This document shows positions 7,364-15,958 of a stretch of DNA of 64,000 bases, piece by piece. This DNA is from Ruminococcus sp. FC2018. Its GTDB lineage: Bacteria; Bacillota; Clostridia; Oscillospirales; Ruminococcaceae. The notes below the pieces were generated by a model. That model had not been told where the DNA came from. It did not search any database and worked only from the letters and a program-made list of their open reading frames with translations. The position numbers and the translations under genes are program-made. How positions within the stretch are numbered: position 1 is the first letter of the stretch; every line of letters starts with the position of its first letter. The stretch lies in contig NZ_JHXH01000001.1 in the NCBI RefSeq assembly GCF_000621805.1, positions 62,001-126,000 on the forward strand, given 5' to 3'.

Positions 7364-8854
7364 ATGTATTACAAAAGCACAAGAGATTCATCGGTGAATG
7401 TATCCTCCGCCCAGGCAATAGCACAGGGCATTTCCGTTGACGGAGGACTTTTTGTTCCAAGCGAGATACCCTCAATAACCATGGAGGATATAAAGAAGCT
7501 TGGTGGTATGGATTATCGGGAGAGAGCGGTTTTCGTGTTCTCAAAGTTTCTTACCGACTACTCTGAGGACGAGATAACCTACTGTGTAGAAGGTGCATAC
7601 AACACCAAAAGCTTTGACAGCGACAATATTGCAGAGCTGGCACATCTCTTTGACGGCACGTATATGCTGGAGCTGTGGCACGGTCCCACCTGCGCTTTTA
7701 AGGATATGGCACTTCAGATACTGCCTTACCTTCTCACAACTGCCACAAAGAAGATAAATCTTGAAAAAAAGGTGGTTATCCTTGTTGCCACATCAGGCGA
7801 TACAGGAAAGGCTGCACTTGAAGGCTTCAAAGACGTTGAGGGCACATCTATCCTTGTGTTCTATCCCGATAACGGCGTTTCCGCTATGCAAAAAAAACAG
7901 ATGACCACACAGGAAGGCAGCAACGTTGGTGTTTGCGCTATCAAGGGTAACTTTGACGACGCACAGAACGGCGTAAAAGCTATCTTTACAAATGACGAGA
8001 TAAAGCAGCAGCTTGATAAGAACGGATTTATGTTCTCCTCAGCAAACTCCATAAACTGGGGCAGACTCTCCCCGCAGATAGTTTACTATGTTTCCTGCTA
8101 TGCTCAGCTGCTTGCAGACGGACAGATAGACGAGGGCGAAAAGATAAATATCGTTGTGCCCACAGGTAACTTCGGCAATATCCTTGCTGCTTACTATGCT
8201 AAGCATATGGGCGTGCCCGTAAATAAGCTTATCTGTGCCTCAAACGCTAACAACGTGCTGACAGATTTCCTCACCACAGGCGTTTACGACAGAAACAGAC
8301 AGTTCCACGCAACTATCTCTCCCTCAATGGATATACTCATTTCTTCCAATCTGGAAAGACTGCTTTATCTGCTGTGCGGCGAAAACGACGCCCAGATAAG
8401 AGAGTGGTTCGGCGCATTGGCACAGACGGGCAGATATGAGGTCACCGAAAGCGTTAAAAAGGCTTTGTTTGACGAGTTCTATGCAGGCTGCTGCGACGAC
8501 GAGCAGACAAAAGCTACGATAAAGGAATATTACGATAAGTTCTCCTATACCTGCGATACTCATACTGCCGTTGCAGTCAAGGTCTATGAGGACTACGTCA
8601 AGGCGACAGGGGATACAACAAAGACCGTTATCGCTTCCACTGCAAGCCCGTATAAGTTCTCGGGCTCTGTTCTTTCCGCTATCGGAAAGGGCACAGATAT
8701 GGACGAGTTTGACCTTGTTGACGAGCTGGCACAGTGCTCAAAGCTGCCTGTACCTGATTCTTTGGCAGCCCTTAAAACAAAGAGCGTGCGCTTTGATAAG
8801 GTGATAGATAAGTCCGAGATGAAGGACTTTGTATTTGAGACCCTTGGCATCTGA
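7364..8854 (+). CDS. thrC: Threonine synthase
   Basis: This PLP-dependent cytoplasmic enzyme converts O-phosphohomoserine to threonine, the last step of threonine synthesis. At 496 residues it is the longer fungal/E. coli-like class. The N-terminus MYYKSTRDSS is the substrate-binding start of the family. The PLP lysine is Lys113 in the GPTCAFKDMALQ motif, and the phosphate-binding ATSGDTGKAA loop follows. An AAGGAAAGG Shine-Dalgarno precedes the ATG. It lies 20 bases after yraN and may be transcribed with it; no separate promoter was seen. metA in the same window uses the same precursor, homoserine. Confidence 0.96.
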   Translation: MYYKSTRDSSVNVSSAQAIAQGISVDGGLFVPSEIPSITMEDIKKLGGMDYRERAVFVFSKFLTDYSEDEITYCVEGAYNTKSFDSDNIAELAHLFDGTYMLELWHGPTCAFKDMALQILPYLLTTATKKINLEKKVVILVATSGDTGKAALEGFKDVEGTSILVFYPDNGVSAMQKKQMTTQEGSNVGVCAIKGNFDDAQNGVKAIFTNDEIKQQLDKNGFMFSSANSINWGRLSPQIVYYVSCYAQLLADGQIDEGEKINIVVPTGNFGNILAAYYAKHMGVPVNKLICASNANNVLTDFLTTGVYDRNRQFHATISPSMDILISSNLERLLYLLCGENDAQIREWFGALAQTGRYEVTESVKKALFDEFYAGCCDDEQTKATIKEYYDKFSYTCDTHTAVAVKVYEDYVKATGDTTKTVIASTASPYKFSGSVLSAIGKGTDMDEFDLVDELAQCSKLPVPDSLAALKTKSVRFDKVIDKSEMKDFVFETLGI

Positions 8855-8867
8855 ATTTGAATTATGT

Positions 8868-8891
8868 ACCGCCTGACATCGCTCAGGCGGT
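8868..8891. terminator. Hairpin between thrC and the convergent DUF1540 gene
   Basis: A perfect 9-bp stem ACCGCCTGA/TCAGGCGGT (8868-8876 with 8883-8891) with a 6-nt loop. There is no clear T-run on either strand, so its strength as a terminator is uncertain. Confidence 0.5.
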
Positions 8892-8910
8892 AGTGTTTAG
8901 CTGTGAATCA

Positions 8911-9078
8911 TCAGTGCTCTTTTGCCTTGAAGGTCTTGCACTGAGTCTCGTCGCAGCATTCCGGGTCGGAACAAGTGCAGCAAACGCTGATGCTGTCGGC
9001 TGTGCATTCACATTCGTTTTTGTTGAAAACACAGCTGCCTACGTCGCAGCTTATGCCGTGTCTGTTTTTGTTTTCCAT
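8911..9078 (-). CDS. Small cysteine-rich DUF1540 protein
   Basis: A 55-residue protein is encoded on the minus strand, starting at an ATG (9078-9076) with AAGGAG just upstream. It reads with the DUF1540 pattern: a GISCDVGSCVFN start, then ECTADSISVCC, and a DETQCKTF end. It has ten cysteines, giving a likely metal-binding or disulfide-rich mini-domain. The function of the family is unknown; such genes are common in spore-forming Firmicutes. The plus-strand frame over the same region has no ribosome-binding site and no family signature. The gene is convergent with thrC and divergent from the phosphoesterase gene at 9165. Confidence 0.85.
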   Translation of the reverse strand: MENKNRHGISCDVGSCVFNKNECECTADSISVCCTCSDPECCDETQCKTFKAKEH

Positions 9079-9164
9079 TGAGTTGTCGCTCCTTTTTCGG
9101 CAGTAGCCGTAAGATTAGTATGTGAAGTTTTTGTTTGTTTATTACTCAGAAGGGTTTTTAATTT

Positions 9165-9878
9165 ATGAGCGTTTATGCGATAGCCGATCTTCATCTTCCC
9201 CTTGGGGTCAATAAGCCTATGGATATCTTCGGCGGCTGGGATAACTATGTTAAGCGTTTAGAGGAAAACTGGCAGAAAAAGGTTAAACCCGGCGATACGG
9301 TAATAGTTCCCGGTGACATATCATGGGCGCTTAAACTGGAGGAAACGTATAAGGATTTTGAGTTTATCCATAAGCTAAATGGCACCAAAGTATTTATAAA
9401 AGGCAACCATGACCTTTGGTGGAGTACACGCAGCAAGGTGGAGAGCTTCTGGAAGGAAAATGGCTTTGACAGCCTGCACCTTGTTCAGAATGACTGCTAT
9501 CCTTTGGGTAAAACAGCGGTCTGCGGTACAAGGGGCTGGGTCAACGACAATACCGAGACTGCCGATGCAAAGGTTATCGCAAGGGAAGCGCTAAGGCTTG
9601 AAATGTCTGTGCAAACTGCCCTGAAAGCAGGTCTTAAACCGGTGGTTTTTCTCCATTATCCGCCCCTTTACGGCAGCAGCTGCAATTATGAGATACTTGA
9701 TGTGCTGCATAAGTATGAGATAAAGCATTGCTTTTACGGACACCTCCACGGTAATACCCACGCCTTTGCCATAAACGGTACACGTGACGGGGTGACATAT
9801 CAGCTTGTTTCCGCTGATTTTTTGCATTTTGACCCACTGGATATAACTAAAATTGTGCAAAACGACAAATATTATTAA
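9165..9878 (+). CDS. Calcineurin-like metallophosphoesterase
   Basis: The 237-residue protein carries all the metal-binding motifs of the calcineurin-like phosphoesterase fold in order: DLHL near the N-terminus, GDISWA, GNHDLWW, HYPP and GHLHGNTH. No signal peptide or membrane segment is present, so it is cytoplasmic. The substrate is not known. The Shine-Dalgarno (AGAAGGG) is modest and 10 or more bases from the ATG. It is followed by the tig promoter, so it is probably a single-gene unit. Confidence 0.88.
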   Translation: MSVYAIADLHLPLGVNKPMDIFGGWDNYVKRLEENWQKKVKPGDTVIVPGDISWALKLEETYKDFEFIHKLNGTKVFIKGNHDLWWSTRSKVESFWKENGFDSLHLVQNDCYPLGKTAVCGTRGWVNDNTETADAKVIAREALRLEMSVQTALKAGLKPVVFLHYPPLYGSSCNYEILDVLHKYEIKHCFYGHLHGNTHAFAINGTRDGVTYQLVSADFLHFDPLDITKIVQNDKYY

Positions 9879-9882
9879 AACG

Positions 9883-9912
9883 CTGGAAAAAGCAGCGGCT
9901 TTATGATATAAT
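9883..9912 (+). promoter_or_regulatory. tig promoter
   Basis: A TATAAT box (9907-9912) with an extended TG element and a weak CTGGAA -35 box (9883-9888) at 18-bp spacing, about 37 bp upstream of the tig ATG. Confidence 0.5.
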
Positions 9913-9948
9913 GAATAGGATATATTTATATTATTGGAGGAATTTAAA

Positions 9949-11229
9949 ATGAGTTTAAAGTCTACAAATAATGTTGAGACCAATAAGTATGAGCTTGAGG
10001 TCGCAATAAGCGCTGAGGATTTTGAAAAATCCGTACAGCAGGCTTATCAGAGAGAAAAGGGAAAGATACAGCTTCCCGGCTTCCGTAAGGGTAAGGCACC
10101 CAGAAAGCTTATCGAAAGAGAATTCGGCGAGGAGTTTTTCTTCGAGAGCGCAGTAAATATCGCTTATCCCGCAGCAGTTGACGACGCTGTAAAGGAGTCC
10201 GGACTTGAGGTAGTATCAAGACCCGAGGTAGAGGTAACAAGCGTTTCCAAGGCTGAGGGCGTGACTATGAAGGTTACTGTTTTCACAAAGCCTGAGGTTG
10301 AAATAAAAGACTATAAGGGTATAGAAGTTACAAAAGAGGTCAAGACTGTAAGCGATGAGGACGTTGAAAGACAGGTCGATGCTCTCAGAGACAGAAACTC
10401 CAGAATGGTAACTATCGACGACAGAGCTGCTGAGATGGGCGACGATGTTGTTATCGACTTTGAAGGCTTCAAGGACGGTACTGCATTTGAAGGCGGAAAG
10501 GCTGAGGACTTTACTCTTAACCTTGGCAGCGGACAGTTTATCCCCGGCTTTGAGGACCAGGTAGCAGGTCATAATATCGGTGAGGAGTTTGAAATCAATG
10601 TTACATTCCCCGAGGACTATCAGGTCGAGGATCTTAAGGGCGCACCTGTAGTGTTCAAGATAAAGCTCAAGAGCATTTCCAAGAAGGAAGTACCTGAGCT
10701 TGACGACGATATGGTAAAGGATGCTACTGAGTTCGATACTGTTGAGGAGTATAAGGCTGACGTAAGAAAGAAGCTTGAGGAGCACGCTGAAGAGCACGCA
10801 AATGCAGACGTTGAGGCAGCTATCCTTGATAAGGTAGTTGAGAACATGACCGCTGAGATCCCACAGGTCATGTTTGATAACAGAGTAAATGAGATGATGA
10901 TGGAGCTTGAGCAGAGACTTGCACCTCAGGGCATCACTCTTGAGCTTTACTGCCAGTATACCGGTCAGACTGTTGACCAGGTAAAGAAGGCTTATCAGGA
11001 TCAGGCTGAAAAGCAGGTAAAACTCAGACTGGCTCTTGAGAAGATCGCAGAGCTTGAGAATATTGAGGTTACCGATGATGAAGCTGCACAGGAGATCCAG
11101 AAGATCGCTGACCAGTACAAGATGACAGTTGACCAGGTAAAGCAGTATATCACTGAGGAGAATGTAAAGAAGGATATCGCAGTCGGCAAGGCTGTGGATC
11201 TGGTTAAGGATAACGCAGTGATCAAGTAA
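9949..11229 (+). CDS. tig: Trigger factor
   Basis: Trigger factor is the ribosome-bound chaperone and prolyl isomerase that meets nascent chains at the exit tunnel. The signature loop GFRKGKAPRKLIE (from residue 44) docks on ribosomal protein L23. A central FKBP-type PPIase domain (GDDVVIDFEGFKDG...) and a long helical C-terminal chaperone domain follow. At 426 residues the length is normal. The ATG at 9949 was chosen because GGAGG lies 8 nt upstream; an in-frame TTG further up overlaps that ribosome-binding site. It heads the classic tig-clpP-clpX cluster. Confidence 0.96.
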   Translation: MSLKSTNNVETNKYELEVAISAEDFEKSVQQAYQREKGKIQLPGFRKGKAPRKLIEREFGEEFFFESAVNIAYPAAVDDAVKESGLEVVSRPEVEVTSVSKAEGVTMKVTVFTKPEVEIKDYKGIEVTKEVKTVSDEDVERQVDALRDRNSRMVTIDDRAAEMGDDVVIDFEGFKDGTAFEGGKAEDFTLNLGSGQFIPGFEDQVAGHNIGEEFEINVTFPEDYQVEDLKGAPVVFKIKLKSISKKEVPELDDDMVKDATEFDTVEEYKADVRKKLEEHAEEHANADVEAAILDKVVENMTAEIPQVMFDNRVNEMMMELEQRLAPQGITLELYCQYTGQTVDQVKKAYQDQAEKQVKLRLALEKIAELENIEVTDDEAAQEIQKIADQYKMTVDQVKQYITEENVKKDIAVGKAVDLVKDNAVIK

Positions 11230-11242
11230 TATACATAAATGT

Positions 11243-11264
11243 CCCCCGCCTTATATGACGGGGG
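11243..11264 (+). terminator. Hairpin after tig
   Basis: A CCCCCG/CGGGGG stem without a following T-run. It may attenuate rather than end the tig transcript before clpP, or protect mRNA ends. Confidence 0.4.
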
Positions 11265-11315
11265 TACATAATATACAAACAAAGGCGTGAGATACGCCGC
11301 AGGGAGGCATATAAT

Positions 11316-11909
11316 ATGGCATTGATACCTTATGTTGTTGAACAGACCAGCCGTGGAGAAAGAAGCTATGATATCTATTCAAGGCTACTGAACGACCGTA
11401 TAATAATGCTTTGCGACCAGATAGATGACCAGGTGGCAAGCGTTGTTATTGCACAGCTGCTTTATCTTGAGGGTCAGGACCCGGAGAAGGATATAGACCT
11501 TTATATAAACAGCCCCGGGGGAGTTATTACCGCAGGCATGGCTATTTATGATACAATGCAGTATATCAAGTGCGACGTTTCCACGATATGTATAGGAATG
11601 GCTGCATCTATGGGTTCATTCCTGCTTTCAAGCGGTGCTAAGGGCAAGAGATTTGCTCTGCCAAACAGCGAAATACTCATCCACCAGCCGCTTATCGCCG
11701 GCGGCGGACTTTCAGGTCAGTGCACTGATATAAAGATCCATTCGGATCACATGGTCGCTACCAGAGAAAAGCTCAACAGGATACTTGCCGAGAATACCGG
11801 AAAGCCCATCGAGCAGATAAATACCGATACCGAGCGTGATAACTATATGACTGCACAGCAGGCTATGGAGTACGGACTTATCGATAAAGTTATAACCAAC
11901 AGAGAATAG
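11316..11909 (+). CDS. clpP: ATP-dependent Clp protease proteolytic subunit
   Basis: ClpP is the serine peptidase that forms the 14-subunit chamber fed by ClpX or ClpC. The 197-residue protein has the catalytic Ser98 in [10 protein letters not shown], His123 in LIHQPL and the conserved Asp in the INTDTERDN segment. The sequence [10 protein letters not shown] near the N-terminus is the processed start region. GGAGG precedes the ATG. A small GGCGT/ACGCC hairpin lies in the leader at 11284-11298. The gene is 86 bp after tig and 33 bp before clpX. Confidence 0.98.
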   Translation: MALIPYVVEQTSRGERSYDIYSRLLNDRIIMLCDQIDDQVASVVIAQLLYLEGQDPEKDIDLYINSPGGVITAGMAIYDTMQYIKCDVSTICIGMAASMGSFLLSSGAKGKRFALPNSEILIHQPLIAGGGLSGQCTDIKIHSDHMVATREKLNRILAENTGKPIEQINTDTERDNYMTAQQAMEYGLIDKVITNRE

Positions 11910-11942
11910 TATTCTGACCGATTATTTGAAAGGTTGATCTAA

Positions 11943-13208
11943 ATGGCTAACGAACCCAAAAAATGCTGTTTCTGCGGAAAACCCGAAAACAGGGTGACAA
12001 GTATGTTCTCCGCAGGCAATACCCATATTTGTGATGAATGTGTGCTTTATTGCTATGATCTGCTTGCCGAGCAGAACGGACTGCCTTCACCTAAGGGTAA
12101 AAACAAAAAAGGCGGCGCAAATGAAAGGTTTGGTCTTATAGACCTTAAAAAGCCTTCCCAGATCAAGGCTGTGCTGGATCAGTATGTTATCGGACAGGAC
12201 GAGGCAAAGATCGCTCTTTCTGTTGCGGTGTATAACCACTATAAGAGGATCATGTCCCTTGCTGCTGATGATGACGACGTTGAGATCCAAAAGAGCAATG
12301 TTCTGCTTCTTGGACCTACCGGTACAGGTAAAACACTTCTTGCACAGACACTCGCAAGACTGCTGAATGTGCCTTTTGCCATTGCGGATGCAACAACGCT
12401 TACCGAAGCAGGCTATGTGGGCGATGACGTTGAAAACGTGCTTACAAGGCTTATCCAGGCAGCGGATTACAATGTTGAGGCTGCACAGCAGGGAATAATA
12501 TATATCGACGAGATAGATAAGATTTCAAGAAAGTCTGAGAACACCTCTATTACCCGTGACGTAAGCGGCGAGGGCGTTCAGCAGGCACTTCTGAAAATAG
12601 TTGAGGGTACCGTTTCAAATGTCCCACCACAGGGCGGAAGAAAGCATCCCCACCAGGAGTTTATCCAGGTGGATACCAAGAATATTCTGTTTATCTGCGG
12701 CGGTGCGTTTGACGGACTTGAAAAGCTTATCGAGAAAAGGACAGATTCTTCGTCGATGGGCTTTGGCAGCAATGTGAAGAAAAAGGGCGAGGAAAGAAAC
12801 ATAATGAAAAAGGTGCTTCCTCATGACCTTGTAAAGTACGGACTTGTTCCTGAACTTGTGGGAAGACTGCCTGTCATAACAGTTCTTGACGAGCTTGATG
12901 AAGATGCCCTTTGCAGGATACTCACCGAGCCGAAAAACTCCCTTATCAAGCAGTACACCAAGCTGTTCAAGCTCGACGGCATCGACTTTACCATCACCGA
13001 CGACGCTATGAGGGAGATAGCGAAAAAGACTATCGCACAAAAAACAGGCGCAAGAGGTCTGCGTGCCATTGTGGAGAGAATACTTACAAAACTTATGTAT
13101 GACGCGCCCAGCGACGAAAGCATCGTGGCAATAAAGATCAACGCTGATTGCGTTACCGATGATGCAGAGCCGGAGATAACAAGAAAACCTCTGGAACTTG
13201 CACAGTAA
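11943..13208 (+). CDS. clpX: ATP-dependent Clp protease ATPase subunit ClpX
   Basis: ClpX is a hexameric AAA+ unfoldase that feeds substrates to ClpP. The 421-residue protein starts with the C4 zinc-binding domain (Cys8, Cys11, Cys30, Cys33). Next come the Walker A GPTGTGKT (124-131), the GYVGDDVE pore loop and the Walker B YIDEIDK. The sensor and [11 protein letters not shown]-type pore elements are intact, and the C-terminal domain includes [18 protein letters not shown] precedes the ATG. It is the last gene of tig-clpP-clpX, followed by a terminator. Confidence 0.98.
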   Translation: MANEPKKCCFCGKPENRVTSMFSAGNTHICDECVLYCYDLLAEQNGLPSPKGKNKKGGANERFGLIDLKKPSQIKAVLDQYVIGQDEAKIALSVAVYNHYKRIMSLAADDDDVEIQKSNVLLLGPTGTGKTLLAQTLARLLNVPFAIADATTLTEAGYVGDDVENVLTRLIQAADYNVEAAQQGIIYIDEIDKISRKSENTSITRDVSGEGVQQALLKIVEGTVSNVPPQGGRKHPHQEFIQVDTKNILFICGGAFDGLEKLIEKRTDSSSMGFGSNVKKKGEERNIMKKVLPHDLVKYGLVPELVGRLPVITVLDELDEDALCRILTEPKNSLIKQYTKLFKLDGIDFTITDDAMREIAKKTIAQKTGARGLRAIVERILTKLMYDAPSDESIVAIKINADCVTDDAEPEITRKPLELAQ

Positions 13209-13223
13209 ATATATGTAAGAAAA

Positions 13224-13258
13224 AAGGCTGTTGCTTATTGCGGCAGCCTTTATTTTTA
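13224..13258 (+). terminator. clpX terminator
   Basis: An 11-bp stem (13224-13234 with 13240-13250), including two G-U pairs on the plus strand, is followed by TATTTTTAT. Confidence 0.85.
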
Positions 13259-13287
13259 TGTTTTGCGGTAAAGCATTGAATAACAAA

Positions 13288-13321
13288 AGAGCTTTGCACC
13301 GCCTCTTTGGTACAAAGCTCT
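13288..13321 (-). terminator. Terminator of the secreted repeat-protein gene
   Basis: AGAGCTTTG/CAAAGCTCT stem (13288-13296 with 13313-13321). On the minus strand an inner U-G pair extends it and a T-run follows. It resembles the hairpin at 13996-14030. Confidence 0.75.
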
Positions 13322-13351
13322 GTGTTTATTTTATTTAGTATCAGCCAGTTC

Positions 13352-13798
13352 TCAGACAGCTTCGTTAATATAGTAATTGTAGCCACACTCGCCGGGATGC
13401 TTAACGTTCTCGTTAGCATAGTAATTGTACCCGGATTCGCCGGGGTGCTTGCCGTTTTCGTTAACGTAGTTGTACCCGCACTCACCCGGATGCTTTTCAG
13501 TAGTCTGGTCAAGATTTGCGTTTGCCTTTACAGCTTCAAAGTTGAAGCCGAACATCTGTGGCTGCTGATTGTTTTGTGCGTCCTTTGCCTCAGCAGAAGA
13601 CTTAACGTTTTCGCTTACCTTTTTCTGGCTTGGAACAGCCGTTGCGGTGACAGTGGTCTGCTTGGTTGTTTTAGCAGTTTCAGGTGCAGCTGATACAGTG
13701 AAAATTGTTACTGTGGTTATTACTGCGAATGCTGCTGCAATTGCTCCGATAGTAGCTTTAATGTTCTTTCTCTTCTTTGTAGTGTTTGTGTTTTTCAT
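13352..13798 (-). CDS. Small secreted protein with three HPGE(C/S)GYNY repeats
   Basis: I do not recognise a family. The 148-residue protein begins with a Lys/Arg-rich segment and a hydrophobic stretch (about residues 14-37) ending in SAAPETA, a good signal peptide or membrane anchor. A Thr/Ala/Ser-rich spacer follows. The last 48 residues are three tandem 16-residue units with the core KHPGECGYNYYxNE; the middle unit has Ser in place of Cys. The function could be a surface or wall ligand, a metal- or heme-binding peptide, or a precursor that is processed. AAGGAG lies before the ATG and a promoter stands at 13848-13876 with dyads upstream of it. It has its own terminator and so is a single-gene unit between clpX and pepF, both convergent or unrelated. 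Confidence 0.8.
   Translation of the reverse strand: MKNTNTTKKRKNIKATIGAIAAAFAVITTVTIFTVSAAPETAKTTKQTTVTATAVPSQKKVSENVKSSAEAKDAQNNQQPQMFGFNFEAVKANANLDQTTEKHPGECGYNYVNENGKHPGESGYNYYANENVKHPGECGYNYYINEAV
13355..13498 (-). repeat. Three 48-bp tandem coding repeats
   Basis: Units at 13355-13402, 13403-13450 and 13451-13498 each encode a 16-residue HPGE(C/S)GYNY unit. They differ at several third-codon positions, so the repeat is not a very recent expansion. Confidence 0.9.
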
Positions 13799-13847
13799 AT
13801 TTATGTCTCCTTTTTCATAAGGTTTCGTTATCTCTTGAACTGTCTAT

Positions 13848-13876
13848 ATGATAGCATGGTTTTTACGATGATTCAA
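13848..13876 (-). promoter_or_regulatory. Promoter of the secreted repeat-protein gene
   Basis: On the minus strand TTGAAT (13871-13876), a 17-bp spacer and TATCAT (13848-13853). Confidence 0.65.
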
Positions 13877-13896
13877 TATTCAATTATCCCCCCGGA

Positions 13897-13966
13897 TGTA
13901 GTTAAAGCTACAGGTTTTGACTGCCGTGATGTATAAGCTACACTTTCACGATAAATTGTAGCTTAT
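13897..13966 (-). promoter_or_regulatory. Three AAGCTACA half-sites upstream of the promoter
   Basis: AAGCTACA occurs at 13905-13912 and 13935-13942 and inverted at 13957-13964. The last two form a perfect 10-bp inverted repeat (13933-13942 and 13957-13966). The first half-site also forms TGTAG/CTACA with 13897-13901. The two direct copies are 30 bp apart, about three helical turns, and lie just upstream of the -35 box. This suggests an activator binding region; the protein is not known. Confidence 0.55.
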
Positions 13967-13995
13967 TTCCGCTATGATCGTTTGTGTGTAAAAAA

Positions 13996-14030
13996 AGAGC
14001 TCTGCACCGCCTTTTGCTGTGCAAAGCTCT
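13996..14030 (-). terminator. pepF terminator
   Basis: A 12-bp stem (13996-14007 with 14019-14030) is perfect on the minus strand with a U-G pair and is followed there by seven T. Confidence 0.85.
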
Positions 14031-14040
14031 TTTGTCTTTT

Positions 14041-15843
14041 TTAACTGTACAGTTCGTCCATTTCCTTTATAAGGTCACCAAATACCTTCAGCGCATCGTT
14101 TATTGGCTTTGGCGTTGCCATATCAACACCTGCACCTCGCAGCAGTGAGATTGGGTCCTTTGAGCAGCCGCCTGAAAGGAAACCGATATAGTCTTTTACT
14201 GCGCTTTCTCCCTGTGAAAGTATCCGTGAGGAAAGTGCGATCGCCGCAGCGATACCCGTTGCGTACTGATATACATAGTAATCGTAGTAAAAATGCGGTA
14301 TCCTTGCCCATTCAAGGCTTATCTGCCTGTCCGGAACAATTCCGTCACCGAAATAGAGCTTGTTAAGGTCAAGATACATCTCGTTGAGAGTTTGCGCAGT
14401 AAGGCTTTCTCCCTGAGCCACAAGCTCGTTTATTTTCAGCTCGAACTCTGCAAACATTGTTTGTCTGTAAAGTGTAGTGCGGAACATTTCAAGGAAGTAA
14501 TTGATAAGATAAGCCTTTTCTTTTTTATCCGCAGCGTTTTTAAGAAGGTATCTCATAAGCAGAGCCTCGTTGCAGGTGGAAGCGACCTCTGCCACAAAAA
14601 TTGAGTAGTCGCTGTAACAAACGGGCTGATTTTTGTTTGAAAGGTAGGAGTGTACAGCGTGCCCCATTTCATGGATAAGGGTGAACATACAGTTGAGGGT
14701 GTCCTTGTGGTTCAAAAGAACATAAGGATGTACCCGTGCACCTGCGGAGTATGCTCCGCTGGTTTTGCCCTGGTTTTCATAAACATCTATCCAGCGGTTG
14801 TCAAATCCTTCCCTGATTATTTTCAGGTAGTCCTCACCCATAGGCTCCAGAGCCTTGAGCACAGTCTCCTTTGCCTGCTCAAAGTTTATCTGTATGTCAA
14901 AGTCGCTGACAACCGGGGTGTAAAGGTCGTAGAAATGGAGCTCGTCAACGCACAGCAGCTTTTTGCGCAGCGCAACATAGTCGTACATATAGTGCAAATT
15001 GTCGTGAACTGCACTTATCAGATTGTGGTAGACCTGTGTGGGTATCTCGTTGTCGGAAAGGGAAGCCTCAAGGCTGTCCTTGTAGTTTCTTGCCTTGGAG
15101 TAGAAATTAACGGTTTTTATCTGTGCGCCAAGAGTGGCAGCGCAGGTGTTTTTGAAGCTGTCGTAGGTGGAGTACATAGACTCAAAAGCCGATTTTCTCA
15201 GCACTCTGTCGCTTGACTGCACCAAGGGGATATAGGTGGAGTGAGTGACCTGGTGCGACTTGCCGTCCTTGTCCACAGCATCCGGGAATTTAAGGTCTGC
15301 ATCGGAGAACATTGAATAGATGTTTTCGGCAGATTCACCCATTTCCGAGGTCAGAGCGATTATCTTTTCCTCAGCTTCGGAAAGCACATGGTCCTTTTTG
15401 CTCCTTATTAACTCAAGCTCCCGGCGATAAAGCTCAAGCTCGGGTTTCTGCCTGAACATTTCCTCCAGCCTTGTCTGCTCAATGGCAATGATCTCAGGAG
15501 TCTCAAAGCTGCCTGCGGAGTTGATATACATCATTACGTTTGTGATCTGCCCCGTCATGTTCTGGTACTTTGCCACCGTGGTATCCTCGTCGCTTTTTCT
15601 CTGGGCATAGTTTATCAGACTATCGCATAGAAGCGATATTTGGTCGCTCATCCGGAAATACTCATATAGAAGATCCGCACTTTGTGAGAGCTTTCCCTTG
15701 TAAGAGGGTATTTTTTTGGTGTATCCCTTAAGTTTTTCAAGATCCTCATACCATTTTTCATCTGTGGCATAAATATCGTTGATAGCCCATTTGTATTTTT
15801 CATCAATTTCGTTTCGTTTCATTGTTCTTTTTTCGTTGCTCAT
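14041..15843 (-). CDS. pepF: Oligoendopeptidase F
   Basis: A cytoplasmic zinc metallopeptidase of family M3 that degrades oligopeptides. The HEMGH zinc motif is at residues 391-395, followed by the usual downstream Glu region. The length of 600 residues is that of the PepF family. The ATG at 15843 was chosen because GGAGGA lies 7 nt upstream; a longer in-frame extension would start inside the promoter. The N-terminal helical PepF domain precedes the M3 catalytic domain. It has its own promoter and terminator. Confidence 0.95.
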   Translation of the reverse strand: MSNEKRTMKRNEIDEKYKWAINDIYATDEKWYEDLEKLKGYTKKIPSYKGKLSQSADLLYEYFRMSDQISLLCDSLINYAQRKSDEDTTVAKYQNMTGQITNVMMYINSAGSFETPEIIAIEQTRLEEMFRQKPELELYRRELELIRSKKDHVLSEAEEKIIALTSEMGESAENIYSMFSDADLKFPDAVDKDGKSHQVTHSTYIPLVQSSDRVLRKSAFESMYSTYDSFKNTCAATLGAQIKTVNFYSKARNYKDSLEASLSDNEIPTQVYHNLISAVHDNLHYMYDYVALRKKLLCVDELHFYDLYTPVVSDFDIQINFEQAKETVLKALEPMGEDYLKIIREGFDNRWIDVYENQGKTSGAYSAGARVHPYVLLNHKDTLNCMFTLIHEMGHAVHSYLSNKNQPVCYSDYSIFVAEVASTCNEALLMRYLLKNAADKKEKAYLINYFLEMFRTTLYRQTMFAEFELKINELVAQGESLTAQTLNEMYLDLNKLYFGDGIVPDRQISLEWARIPHFYYDYYVYQYATGIAAAIALSSRILSQGESAVKDYIGFLSGGCSKDPISLLRGAGVDMATPKPINDALKVFGDLIKEMDELYS

Positions 15844-15879
15844 TTCAGTCCTCCAAACATAAAATAATATTACAGTATT

Positions 15880-15908
15880 ATTATACCACTTTTGCTCTGT
15901 CAAATCAA
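15880..15908 (-). promoter_or_regulatory. pepF promoter
   Basis: On the minus strand TTGATT (15903-15908), a 17-bp spacer and TATAAT (15880-15885). A TTGACA at other spacing overlaps it. Confidence 0.55.
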
Positions 15909-15911
15909 GAA

Positions 15912-15941
15912 AAAAACTGCGAGGATATCATCCCCGCAGTT
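15912..15941 (-). terminator. Terminator of the ftsEX/M23 operon
   Basis: AACTGCGGGG-type stem on the minus strand (15915-15924 with 15932-15941, one G-U pair) followed by a T-run. It sits right next to the pepF promoter. Confidence 0.85.
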
Positions 15942-15958
15942 GAATATGTCCGTATTTA

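Noticed and set aside
8857-9081. Plus-strand frame of 74 codons
   Set aside because: It has no ribosome-binding site or family match and is opposite the DUF1540 gene.
13355-13498. CRISPR-like array from the three repeats
   Set aside because: The 48-bp units are contiguous and coding, without spacers.
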